Below, piece after piece: positions 1 through 6,245 of a stretch of 8,002 nucleotides of DNA (within the stretch, counting starts at the first letter, position 1; every line of letters starts with the position of its first letter). Origin of the DNA: Eubacteriales Family XIII. Incertae Sedis bacterium. Lineage in GTDB: Bacteria; Bacillota; Clostridia; Peptostreptococcales; Anaerovoracaceae. The notes beneath the pieces are model-generated. The model worked only from the letters and a program-made list of their open reading frames with translations, searched no databases and was not told where the DNA came from. A program made the position numbers and the translations under genes. The DNA lies in the NCBI GenBank assembly GCA_031272745.1, contig JAISTF010000041.1, positions 1 through 8,002 on the forward strand. Reading direction: 5' to 3'.

Positions 1-1043
1 AGTTCGGGCTGGGTCGAGTAGGCGATGGCCGTGAGGTCCGTGATGACGCCGTCCTTGTAGAGCTTCAGCAGGCTCGCATCCATCGTGATCATGCCGTCGG
101 CGGCCGACGATGTGATGACGCCGTCGATCTGGTGGATCTTGCTCTCACGGATCATATTGCGGATTGCGTCGTTGACGATCATGACCTCGAAGGCCGGCAC
201 GATGCCGCCGCCCACTTCGGGCACGAGTTGTTGGCTGATGACGGCCGAGAGCACCATCGCGAGCTGTACGCGGATCTGCCCCTGCTGGTTCGCGTGGAAC
301 GCGTCGACGATGCGGTCGATTGTGTTGGCCGCGCCGACCGTGTGCAGCGTCGAGAGCACGAGATGCCCCGTCTCCGCCGCTGTCATCGCGATGTCGATCG
401 TCTCCGAGTCGCGCATCTCGCCGAGCAGGATCACGTTCGGCGCCTGCCGCAGCGCCGCGCGCAGCGCGACGACGTAGCTCTGCGTGTCGAGTGAGATTTC
501 CCGCTGGCTCACGATGCTCTTGTTGTGCCGGTGCAGAAATTCGATCGGGTCTTCCAAGGTGATGATGTGCGCGTTGCGCGTCTTGTTGATTTCGTCGATC
601 ATCGTCGCGAGCGTCGTGGACTTGCCGCTGCCCGTCGGGCCCGTCACGAGCACGAGGCCCTTCTTGCGCTGGGCCTGCGCGAGCGCGATGGGCGGGATCG
701 AGAGTTTGGCCGGATCGGGCAAATCGAACGCCACGACGCGGATCACGGCCGCGAGCGTGCCGCGCTGCTTGAACGCCGACACGCGGAACCGCGCCACACC
801 CGGCAGCGAAAACGAGAAGTCGTCGTCGCCCGTCTCCTCGACGCGCGCGATGTTGCGTCCGTGCGCAAGGCCGTAGATCTCCTGCAAGAGGTCTTCCGTA
901 TTGTCCGGCATGAGCCGCTCCTCGGTCATCTCCTCGATCACGCCGCCGACCTTCATCGACAGCGGCTTGCCCGAGACGAGATAGATGTCCGACGCGTCCT
1001 TCGCCGCCGCTTCCCGCAAAATCGTATCGAGTACCAGTTCCAT
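1..1043 (-). CDS. pilT: PilT-family pilus retraction ATPase (3' end beyond window)
   Basis: Hexameric cytoplasmic ATPase that drives type IV pilus retraction. I translated it by hand because no stop is reached before the left edge; 347 codons are present. Visible motifs: a PilT-type N-terminal domain (DFSFSLPG and RFRVSAFKQRG, about 75-95), Walker A GPTGSGKST (135-143), Asp box ITLEDPIEF (161-169), Walker B VILLGEMRD (204-212), His box TGHLVLSTLHT (225-235) and the PilT-type C-terminal motif AIRNMIRE (293-300; usual form AIRNLIRE). PilT proteins are usually about 345-370 aa, so little is missing. Two consecutive ATGs exist. The second (1043) is preferred because AAGGAG lies 5 nt upstream of it but only 2 nt from the first (1046). 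It is the last visible gene of the pilus-like operon, 36 bp after its neighbour, with its own strong ribosome binding site. The retraction motif favours PilT over the extension ATPase PilB/GspE, which would be longer and carry a zinc-binding tetracysteine. Confidence 0.95.
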   Translation of the reverse strand, partial: MELVLDTILREAAAKDASDIYLVSGKPLSMKVGGVIEEMTEERLMPDNTEDLLQEIYGLAHGRNIARVEETGDDDFSFSLPGVARFRVSAFKQRGTLAAVIRVVAFDLPDPAKLSIPPIALAQAQRKKGLVLVTGPTGSGKSTTLATMIDEINKTRNAHIITLEDPIEFLHRHNKSIVSQREISLDTQSYVVALRAALRQAPNVILLGEMRDSETIDIAMTAAETGHLVLSTLHTVGAANTIDRIVDAFHANQQGQIRVQLAMVLSAVISQQLVPEVGGGIVPAFEVMIVNDAIRNMIRESKIHQIDGVITSSAADGMITMDASLLKLYKDGVITDLTAIAYSTQPE

Positions 1044-1048
1044 CATCT

Positions 1049-1054
1049 CTCCTT
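1049..1054 (-). promoter_or_regulatory. Ribosome binding site of pilT
   Basis: AAGGAG reads on the minus strand just before the tandem ATG ATG. Spacing is 2 nt to the first ATG and 5 nt to the second, which decides the start at 1043. Confidence 0.7.
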
Positions 1055-1079
1055 GCACTAAGGCCCGCGCCGCGCCCGC

Positions 1080-1544
1080 CTAAGGCTGGAACAGCTCGAG
1101 GCTTTCGTCCGGCTCCCAATCGCCCGTCGGCACGACCTGCCACAGACGCCGCTCCACGGCGAAGTCCGGCCCGTCCGACACCCACAGCGCGACGTCGAGC
1201 GCGCGGTTTTCGTCGATGTCGACCGAATACGTGACGAGCGTCCCGCCGTCCTCGCCTGCCGACAACGTATAGTCCTCGTCGAGCGCCGCCTGCCAGCCCT
1301 CGCCCGAATATTTCGCCGCGTCCGCGACCTGCGCGTACATCTCTTCGGCCGTGCAGTCCGCCGCGTAGAACGCCTGCACGCCGTCCGCCGTCTTCTGCGA
1401 CAGCACGAGGTCCGCCTTCGACGTCGTGATCGACAGCGCCGCGAACACGACGAGCACGAGGATCACGAGGATCGCGATCACCGAAGAGACGCCCATCGAC
1501 GTCCCGAACGACTGCCTTCTCTGCCCGCTTGCGGTCCTTGCCAT
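1080..1544 (-). CDS. Single-pass membrane protein of the pilus operon, minor-pilin-like
   Basis: 154 aa, function not established. A short basic cytoplasmic N-terminus (about 1-16) is followed by one long hydrophobic helix (about 18-38, SSVIAILVILVLVVFAALS) and an acidic extracytoplasmic part with a single cysteine (C64, in YAADCTAEEMY). The layout, with a helix near the N-terminus running straight into an amphipathic segment, resembles PilX/GspK-type minor pilins. However, I see no Gly/Ala followed at +5 by Glu, so processing by prepilin peptidase is doubtful. It starts 16 bp after the stop of the prepilin-like gene, with GAGGA a few bases upstream of the ATG. Its place between the prepilin-like gene and pilT suggests an assembly or tip component; this is inference from context. 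The alternative is simply a membrane protein that accompanies such clusters in Clostridia. Confidence 0.8.
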   Translation of the reverse strand: MARTASGQRRQSFGTSMGVSSVIAILVILVLVVFAALSITTSKADLVLSQKTADGVQAFYAADCTAEEMYAQVADAAKYSGEGWQAALDEDYTLSAGEDGGTLVTYSVDIDENRALDVALWVSDGPDFAVERRLWQVVPTGDWEPDESLELFQP

Positions 1545-1560
1545 CAGTCCTCGCGCCCCC

Positions 1561-1956
1561 TCAACCTACATATTTCTCCACGTCGAGCGTGTAGATCGGC
1601 GCGCCCTCGCCGCGCGCGTACACGTTCACGGTCGCGCTGAGCAGCTGATCGGTGCGGCCCGCATCCTCGATTTCCACGGAATAATACGCGTCTGCTTCGT
1701 CCATGACGGGATTCCAGTCTTCATCAAAATACGAGGCCTCGTCGTCTCCGCCGTTCGAGGCTTTGAAGACGTCCGCGGCGGATGCCGCGATTGTCGCGCT
1801 CATCGTCAGCGCGCGCGACTCTTCGCTCATCGAATACGCGCTCACGAAGATTTTGACGCAGACCGCCGCCGCGATCGTGAAAACGAGGATCACGATCATC
1901 AGCTCAAAGAGGAAGATCGCGGACTTCGATGCCTTCATCGCCTTCCTCGTTTTCAT
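1561..1956 (-). CDS. Prepilin-like protein with variant class III signal
   Basis: 131 aa. The N-terminus is a positively charged leader of 13 residues (MKTRKAMKASKSA) followed by IFLFELMIVILVFTIAAA. This matches the type IV prepilin pattern: cleavage after A13 would leave I14 as residue 1 and E18 as the conserved Glu at +5, and ELMIVIL is the classic start of the pilin helix. The usual Gly at -1 is replaced by Ala, and the +1 residue is Ile instead of Phe/Met. The rest (about 40-131) is a small acidic globular domain. The family is known to be cleaved by a prepilin peptidase and built into a pilus or pseudopilus; cleavage here is inferred. Its ATG overlaps the stop of the upstream gene by 4 nt (ATGA), implying coupled translation. 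It could be the major subunit or a minor one; no other candidate with a Glu+5 signal is in the window. Confidence 0.85.
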   Translation of the reverse strand: MKTRKAMKASKSAIFLFELMIVILVFTIAAAVCVKIFVSAYSMSEESRALTMSATIAASAADVFKASNGGDDEASYFDEDWNPVMDEADAYYSVEIEDAGRTDQLLSATVNVYARGEGAPIYTLDVEKYVG

Positions 1957-2435
1957 GCGTCCGTCCTTCTGCCGACAAACGCGTCCGCCGTCCGGCCGCT
2001 CGCCGTTTCGACGAGGATCGTCACGCCGTCTTCGTCCGCGGCCGCCATGAACGACTTCAGCGGCATGATCTTCTGCCCCGCCGCGGGCAGCATCTGGGAT
2101 CCCTGCGCGATGACGGACTCGCAGAGCTCGCCTTCATAGATATAGATCCACGACTCGTAGACCGTGCCGTCGATCTCCTGCGGGATGACGAGCGCCGTGT
2201 CGCCGGTGCCGTCGAGCGCGATGACCTCCACGCTGCCGCCGCCCGCCGTGCGGACCTTCTCCGTCAGATAGACAAGCGACGTGCGCGTGTCGAAATTGTC
2301 CTGCAATTTTTCCGCGCTGTTCGCGTACACCTTGGCGCCGAGCACCGCGACAAAGATGGCGGCCAGCGCAAAAATGCCGAGCAGCAAAATCGTGAAAACA
2401 AGATTGAAAGAGTGTCTGCCGGAACGGTTATTCAT
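1953..2435 (-). CDS. DUF4860-like membrane protein of the pilus operon
   Basis: 160 aa. A short basic N-terminus (MNNRSGRHSF) precedes one transmembrane helix (about 11-34), then an extracytoplasmic domain. Its features (VYANSAEKLQDNF after the helix, a YIYEGEL segment near 98-104, a basic/polar tail) match my recollection of the DUF4860 family found in Clostridia pilus/secretion clusters. No profile search was possible. It carries one extracytoplasmic cysteine (C105). The role is unknown; position and topology suggest a pseudopilin-like or assembly protein. The start ATG overlaps the preceding gene by 8 nt, with GAGG about 9 nt upstream inside that gene, and its own stop overlaps the next start by 4 nt, so it sits in a chain of coupled genes. 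Confidence 0.82.
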   Translation of the reverse strand: MNNRSGRHSFNLVFTILLLGIFALAAIFVAVLGAKVYANSAEKLQDNFDTRTSLVYLTEKVRTAGGGSVEVIALDGTGDTALVIPQEIDGTVYESWIYIYEGELCESVIAQGSQMLPAAGQKIMPLKSFMAAADEDGVTILVETASGRTADAFVGRRTDA

Positions 2436-2754
2436 AAGAAAATACCTCGATTTCCGGCATCAGGTTGGAGCCGTACACGCGGTAGTGGTAGACGTATTTC
2501 TCGCGGTCGAGCGTGAGCCCGTAGTTGTCCTCGAGGTAGGCGAGGCTCTCGGGGTAGCGCGATTCGAGCGCGTAGCACTGGACGGCGGCCTTCACGATCG
2601 CGTCCTGCGCGACGCGGGCCTGCTCGTCTTCCTGCGTGCGGCCGAGGTCCTGCAGGCCGAAAAGCACGAGGCCGACGCAGACGCAGACGACGATCGCATA
2701 CACGATGCCGCGCAATGCGCCCGCTGTTTTTTTCGGTCGGAAAACCCTGCCCAC
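2428..2754 (-). CDS. Small pseudopilin-like membrane protein, GTG start
   Basis: 108 aa, not assigned to a named family. A basic N-terminus (GRVFRPKKTAGALRG) leads into one transmembrane helix (about 17-34, containing C24 and C26) and a soluble domain that begins with a helical run DAIVKAAVQCYALESRYPESLA. The A..CYALE..YPESLAYL pattern recalls the pseudopilin/GspG region where a helix is followed by a Tyr-Pro turn, but there is no prepilin cleavage site or Glu+5. The start is GTG (2754); no ATG lies nearby in frame. The Shine-Dalgarno AAGGAG overlaps the TAA of pilC and sits 11 nt from the GTG, which is long but workable. Its stop overlaps the next start by 8 nt. It is probably an accessory component of the pilus-like machine; that is inference from operon position. 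Confidence 0.8.
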   Translation of the reverse strand: MGRVFRPKKTAGALRGIVYAIVVCVCVGLVLFGLQDLGRTQEDEQARVAQDAIVKAAVQCYALESRYPESLAYLEDNYGLTLDREKYVYHYRVYGSNLMPEIEVFSYE

Positions 2755-2765
2755 GGCCGTCGATG

Positions 2766-2772
2766 CTCCTTA
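2766..2772 (-). promoter_or_regulatory. Shine-Dalgarno fused to the pilC stop codon
   Basis: TAAGGAG on the minus strand contains both the TAA stop of pilC and the AAGGAG ribosome binding site for the next gene (GTG at 2754). This favours re-initiation by ribosomes finishing pilC. Confidence 0.6.
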
Positions 2773-3810
2773 CAGGATCGAGCTCATGACGCCGAGCAGC
2801 GGCAGCATCGCCGACAACAGGATCAGCCCGACGATGACGCAGAGGATCGCGACCATCGTCGGCTCGATGACCGAGATGAGGCGGTCGAGCCGGTCGTCGA
2901 CTTCCTTCTCGTAGTCGTCCGCGATCTGGTCCATGACGTTGTCGAGATTGCCGGATTTGAAACCGAGCGTGAGCATGCGCGCCTGCATTCCCGTGAAGAT
3001 TTTTTCCTTCACGACGCCTTCCGTGAACGCGCCGCCGCCTTCCGTGAACGCCTTCAGGCGCGAGACCTTCGCGTGCATCTCCGGGTTGTCCATGAGCGGC
3101 TCCGTGAGCTCCAGCGCACGGTCGACGTCGAGCCCGCTCGCGAGCATGAGCGCGAGCCCCGACGCAAATTTCGCCGCGGCCATGCGGTCCGCGAGCGTAT
3201 GGAACAACTTCTGCCCGATCCGCGCCATCGCCGCGCGCCCGCCGGCCGTGAGCCGCAGGACGAGCAGGATGACCGCGATGACGACGACGATGATGACGAG
3301 CACGATGGACGCGCCCGAGATCGCCTCGCCGACCTTCATCGCCCCCTGCGCGAGCGGCGTCATTTCGCCGCCGAGCGTCTCGAAGACCTGGTCGAAGATC
3401 GGCAGCACCTTCGTCACGAGGATGATGATGATCACGACGAGGATGATGAGCATGATGGCGGGGTAGGTGATCGCGCTCTTCGCGCTCTTGCCGATGTTGT
3501 CCTCGCGTTCGTAGTAGCGGTGCAGCGAGTCGAGCACGCGGTCGAGCCGCCCCGACGCCTCGCCGATTTCGACCATCTGCGTCATATACGCGGGGAACGC
3601 GCCCGCGTCCCGAAGCGCATCCGCGAGCGTGCCGCCCGCTTCGAGCCGCTTGAGGATTGCGTCAAGCAGCGTCTTCGCCGCCGCCGTGTCCGCCTCGTCG
3701 CGCAAAATCACCACCGCCTCCGAAAGAGGGATGCCTGTTTTCACCGTGAGCGCCAGCTGCGCGGAAAACGCCGCAAGCTCCTCGGCCGATAAGGTACGTT
3801 TGCCAGCCAT
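2770..3810 (-). CDS. pilC: PilC/GspF-family inner-membrane platform protein
   Basis: 346 aa polytopic membrane protein that forms the inner-membrane platform of type IV pilus / type II secretion machines and contacts the cytoplasmic ATPases. Two T2SSF domains are visible. The first (about 7-135) has LTVKTGIPLSEA, GEASGRLDRVL (83-93) and a hydrophobic segment (about 116-136). The second (about 210-337) has LALMLASGLDVDRAL, GFKSGNLDNVM (283-293, corresponding to the usual GEESG motif) and a last helix (about 317-337) preceded by EPTMV. A middle membrane segment lies near 167-187. Family members are often about 400 aa; this one lacks most of the usual N-terminal cytoplasmic extension. GGGAGG lies 5 nt upstream of the ATG, and a good promoter lies 55 bp further. 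It is the first gene of the operon. GspF of a type II system is the alternative name; pilT in the same operon favours PilC. Confidence 0.93.
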   Translation of the reverse strand: MAGKRTLSAEELAAFSAQLALTVKTGIPLSEAVVILRDEADTAAAKTLLDAILKRLEAGGTLADALRDAGAFPAYMTQMVEIGEASGRLDRVLDSLHRYYEREDNIGKSAKSAITYPAIMLIILVVIIIILVTKVLPIFDQVFETLGGEMTPLAQGAMKVGEAISGASIVLVIIVVVIAVILLVLRLTAGGRAAMARIGQKLFHTLADRMAAAKFASGLALMLASGLDVDRALELTEPLMDNPEMHAKVSRLKAFTEGGGAFTEGVVKEKIFTGMQARMLTLGFKSGNLDNVMDQIADDYEKEVDDRLDRLISVIEPTMVAILCVIVGLILLSAMLPLLGVMSSIL

Positions 3811-3815
3811 ACTGA

Positions 3816-3821
3816 CCTCCC
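3816..3821 (-). promoter_or_regulatory. Ribosome binding site of pilC
   Basis: GGGAGG reads on the minus strand with 5 nt (TCAGT) to the ATG at 3810, a strong, well-spaced site that fixes this start. Confidence 0.7.
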
Positions 3822-3864
3822 GTGTCGTCCGTCCTACTTCTTATTCAACCTTCCAGTTACTACA

Positions 3865-3893
3865 ATGATAAACGATTTTTGCTCGTTCGTCAA
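3865..3893 (-). promoter_or_regulatory. Sigma-A-type promoter of the pilus-like operon
   Basis: On the minus strand TTGACG (3888-3893) and TATCAT (3865-3870) are separated by exactly 17 bp, in an AT-richer island between two GC-rich genes. A start of transcription near 3858 would give a leader of about 48 nt before pilC. A second copy of TTGACGA lies 7 bp upstream (3894-3900) and overlaps the stop codon of the preceding gene; its distance to the -10 is too long for it to serve as the -35. Confidence 0.7.
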
Positions 3894-3896
3894 TCG

Positions 3897-4709
3897 TCAA
3901 TAATAATACTTCGGGCTGTAGTTTGTCCCGCTGCCGACGAGGTTCGGATCCGCCTTCGACCCGCTCGCGGCAAACGTCGGGTCCATCATCGTCCATGTGT
4001 CGCCGTGGAACTGGATCATGTTTTCGACCCAGCCGTAGTCCTCGGTGTAGACGCTGATCCACGCGTGGTAGGCCTTGTCGGCGTAGCCGACGACGAGCTT
4101 GCACGGGATGCGCTGCGAGCGCAGCATCGCGGTCATGAGCGACGCATAGTCGAAGCAGATCCCTTTCTTCGTGTTCAGCGTTTCGTCGGGCGTCGGAAGG
4201 TAGCCGCTCTGCACGGTCTTCGCCTTGTCATAGTCGTATTTGACGTTTTTCGTGATGAAGACAAACTGCTTGTCGACGACGTCGAGATCCTTTTTTGAAC
4301 CTTTCGCGAGTTCCGCGCCTTTGCGGACGGCCGCCGAGGACGCCGTGAAATTGCTGTACTGGCTCGGCCGCAGATACGGCGCGAACGCGTCTTTCAGGCT
4401 CGCGGTCACGGTCTGCGCGGCCGCCTGCGAATACTGGTCGCCCGAGATGTTCAGGTAGACGGAGATCGTATACTTGCCGCTTTCCTGGATCGGGAACGCC
4501 TGCCAGCCTTTGTTCGGCCCGATGTCGTAGGTGTAGGTGCCGCCGCCGCTCTTCGTGACCTGCATCTTCACCTTCTTGTTGTCCCCTTCGTATCTGGCCA
4601 TGATATAGCCGTCGCCGATGTTCGAGTAGTCGACGCTCGCGCCCTTGCCCGCGAAGGTGGCGCTGCCGCTCGCTACGTTTTCGAGCACCTGCGGCGTCGT
4701 GTCGCGGTC
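3897..4709 (-). repeat. Tandem duplicated transglutaminase module, copy 2
   Basis: Codes for residues 138-407 plus stop of the second transglutaminase-like gene. It aligns gaplessly with copy 1 (5136-5948), 1239 bp away, at about 203 of 270 identical residues by hand count. DNA similarity continues exactly to the stop codon and disappears beyond it. Confidence 0.85.
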
Positions 4710-5120
4710 AGGCGCGTCCTTTTCGTCCGCGCCGTCGCCCTTCGTCCACTGCGCGTAGAGCGTGCCGTATTTCTTCGACACCTTCGTCGACTTCTTGATC
4801 TGCGAGCCGCCTTTTTTCTTCGTGAACCAGCCCTTGAATTTGTAGCCGTCCCGCTTCGGCGTCGGCAGCGAGCCATATTTCTTGCCCTTCGTGACCTTCT
4901 TCGACGCCTTCGCCTTCGCGAGCTTGTCACCGCCGTTCACGTTGAACTTCACGGTCCACGTATCCGAGGCCGCGTAGGCATAGAATTCGGACGCCGCTCC
5001 CGCGGCCGGCCGCAGGGCGGAAATGTCCCCCGCCGCGTACGGCGTCGCGACGAGCAGCGCGAGCGCGAAAATGCCTGCGATCCATATTCTGTGAATGTTG
5101 TTTGTCCTTGTCTTCCTCAT
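3897..5120 (-). CDS. Exported transglutaminase-like protein with Flg_new/InlB-type repeat
   Basis: 407 aa. Order: signal segment (basic MRKTRTNNIHR, hydrophobic about 12-26; cleavage site ambiguous), a Listeria-Bacteroides (Flg_new/InlB B-type) repeat at about 55-126 (VKFNVNGG, GYKFKGWFTKK, GTLYAQW) that is very lysine-rich, a beta-rich region (about 138-245, YTISVYLNISG), then a transglutaminase-like core with a probable triad C322 (GICFDYAS), H352 (YHAWIS) and D380 (MDPTF). The protein ends in PKYYY. This superfamily contains papain-like thiol enzymes acting on peptides or cell-wall proteins; the substrate here is unknown. Residues 138-407 align without gaps to the upstream gene's product. 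The start is 15 bp after that gene's stop, with only a weak AAAGAG upstream, so the two are probably co-transcribed. Flg_new repeats are typical of surface proteins, which supports an extracellular place of action. Confidence 0.92.
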   Translation of the reverse strand: MRKTRTNNIHRIWIAGIFALALLVATPYAAGDISALRPAAGAASEFYAYAASDTWTVKFNVNGGDKLAKAKASKKVTKGKKYGSLPTPKRDGYKFKGWFTKKKGGSQIKKSTKVSKKYGTLYAQWTKGDGADEKDAPDRDTTPQVLENVASGSATFAGKGASVDYSNIGDGYIMARYEGDNKKVKMQVTKSGGGTYTYDIGPNKGWQAFPIQESGKYTISVYLNISGDQYSQAAAQTVTASLKDAFAPYLRPSQYSNFTASSAAVRKGAELAKGSKKDLDVVDKQFVFITKNVKYDYDKAKTVQSGYLPTPDETLNTKKGICFDYASLMTAMLRSQRIPCKLVVGYADKAYHAWISVYTEDYGWVENMIQFHGDTWTMMDPTFAASGSKADPNLVGSGTNYSPKYYY

Positions 5121-5135
5121 CTCTTTACACTTCCA

Positions 5136-5948
5136 TCAATAATAATACTTGGGGTTGTAGTTTGTGCCGCTCCCCACGAGGTTCGGGTCGGCCTTGTCGC
5201 CGCTGGCCGCAAACGTCGGGTCCATGAGCGTCCATTGGTCGCCGTGGAACTGGATCATATTGTCGACCCAGCCGATGCCGTCCACGTAGACGCTGATCCA
5301 CGCATGGTAGGCTTCGCCCGCGTAGCCGACGACGAGCTTGCAAGGGATGCGCTGCGAGCGCAGCATCGCGGTCATGAGCGACGCGTAGTCGAAGCAGATG
5401 CCTTTCTTCGTGGCGAGCGTGTCGTCGACATTCGGCAGGTAGCCGCTCTGCACGGACGCCGCCTTGTCGTAGTCGTAAGTGATGTTTTCGAGGATCCACA
5501 TGAAGAGGTTCTCGACGACCTTGAGGTCGGACTTCGCGCCGGTCGCGAGTTCCCGCGCCTGCGCGACAGCCGCCGAGGAAGCCGTGAAATCGCTGTACTG
5601 GTTCGGCCGCAGGAACGGGGCGAACTCGTCGTCGAGCGCCACCGTCACCGTCTGCGCGGCGGCCTGCGAATACTGGTCGCCCGAGATGTTGAGGAAGACC
5701 GCGATCGTGTACGGCCCGTCGTCCTGGATCGGAAAGGCCCCCCAGTCCGCGTTCGTTTGGACGTCATAGGTGTAGGTCTCGCCGCCGTCCTTCGTCACCT
5801 GCAGTTTGACCTTGGGGTTGTCCCCGTCGTAGCGGACCATCACATAGCCGTCCGCGATGTTCGAGTAGTCGACCGCCGCGCCTTTGTCGCCGAATGTCTG
5901 CGCGCCGCTCGCTTCGTTTTCCAGCACCTGCGGCGTCGGGTCGCGGTC
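5136..5948 (-). repeat. Tandem duplicated transglutaminase module, copy 1
   Basis: Codes for residues 82-351 plus stop of the lipoprotein. It is the partner of 3897-4709; both modules begin at a DRD.TPQVLEN motif and end at KYYY. The N-terminal parts of the two genes show no resemblance. Confidence 0.85.
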
Positions 5949-6191
5949 GGGCAGGTTCGGGTCGTCCTCAACGGAGCCGTCCCCGCCGAGCTTTTCCTTG
6001 ACGGTATCAAAAAAACCGGAGACGCTGCCGTCTTCCGCTTCCGACCCCGTGCCGGTCGCGGACGTGACCGGCTCGTCCCCGCCTTCGCCCGCAAACGCGG
6101 CGTCATCCCCACCGCAAGCCGCGAGGCTCAGGGACAGGGATGCGGTCAAAAAGGCAATGCCCAAAATTTTTCCAACAAGACGGTTTTTCAT
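5136..6191 (-). CDS. Transglutaminase-like lipoprotein
   Basis: 351 aa from the chosen ATG at 6191. The N-terminus is a lipoprotein signal: MKNRLVGK, hydrophobic stretch, lipobox LAAC (23-26) with C26 as the lipidated residue, so it should be anchored on the outer face of the membrane. A flexible acidic, Gly/Ser-rich linker (27-81) leads to the module shared with the downstream paralogue: beta-rich region (82-190) and transglutaminase-like core with C266 (GICFDYAS), H296 (YHAWIS) and D324 (MDPTF), ending in PKYYY. The family contains cysteine proteases and transpeptidation-type enzymes; the substrate is unknown. The open frame continues upstream to an ATG at 6353, but the added 54 residues would bury the lipobox and overlap dapA, so that start is rejected. 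The Shine-Dalgarno is poor (GGAAG one base from the ATG). The gene is divergent from dapA and probably forms an operon with its paralogue. Confidence 0.92.
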   Translation of the reverse strand: MKNRLVGKILGIAFLTASLSLSLAACGGDDAAFAGEGGDEPVTSATGTGSEAEDGSVSGFFDTVKEKLGGDGSVEDDPNLPDRDPTPQVLENEASGAQTFGDKGAAVDYSNIADGYVMVRYDGDNPKVKLQVTKDGGETYTYDVQTNADWGAFPIQDDGPYTIAVFLNISGDQYSQAAAQTVTVALDDEFAPFLRPNQYSDFTASSAAVAQARELATGAKSDLKVVENLFMWILENITYDYDKAASVQSGYLPNVDDTLATKKGICFDYASLMTAMLRSQRIPCKLVVGYAGEAYHAWISVYVDGIGWVDNMIQFHGDQWTLMDPTFAASGDKADPNLVGSGTNYNPKYYY

Positions 6192-6245
6192 ACTTCCGTT
6201 ATACCCGCTTTCGGCGGAAAAAAACAGGGCATAGCGCAAAAAAAA

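Noticed and set aside
145..1185. 346-codon minus-strand open frame overlapping pilT
   Set aside because: It is another frame of the same strand as pilT; the composition is Arg/Gly/Ala-rich and lacks motifs, whereas the pilT frame has all Walker and PilT motifs.
2727..2733. T7 run inside the 108-aa gene as a frameshift or terminator site
   Set aside because: It is a T run on the plus strand (AAAAAAA on the coding minus strand, encoding part of RPKKTAG); the reading frame continues intact with coupled neighbours, so no decay or termination is indicated.
2281..3792. 503-codon plus-strand open frame
   Set aside because: It lies opposite pilC and its neighbours; the product is an arginine/aspartate/histidine-rich string typical of the antisense of GC-rich genes, with no recognisable domain.
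3811..3900. Rho-independent terminator after the second transglutaminase gene
   Set aside because: No GC-rich stem followed by a T run is present; the stretch is instead a promoter and leader.
3897..5120. Second transglutaminase gene as a decayed duplicate
   Set aside because: The frame is open throughout, the catalytic triad is intact, and it has its own signal segment and extra domain.
6205..6224. Hairpin CCGC-TTTCG-GCGG followed by A7, as a terminator
   Set aside because: On the plus strand the stem is followed by A, not T, and on the minus strand the T run comes before the stem, so neither strand has terminator polarity; the stem is only 4 bp.
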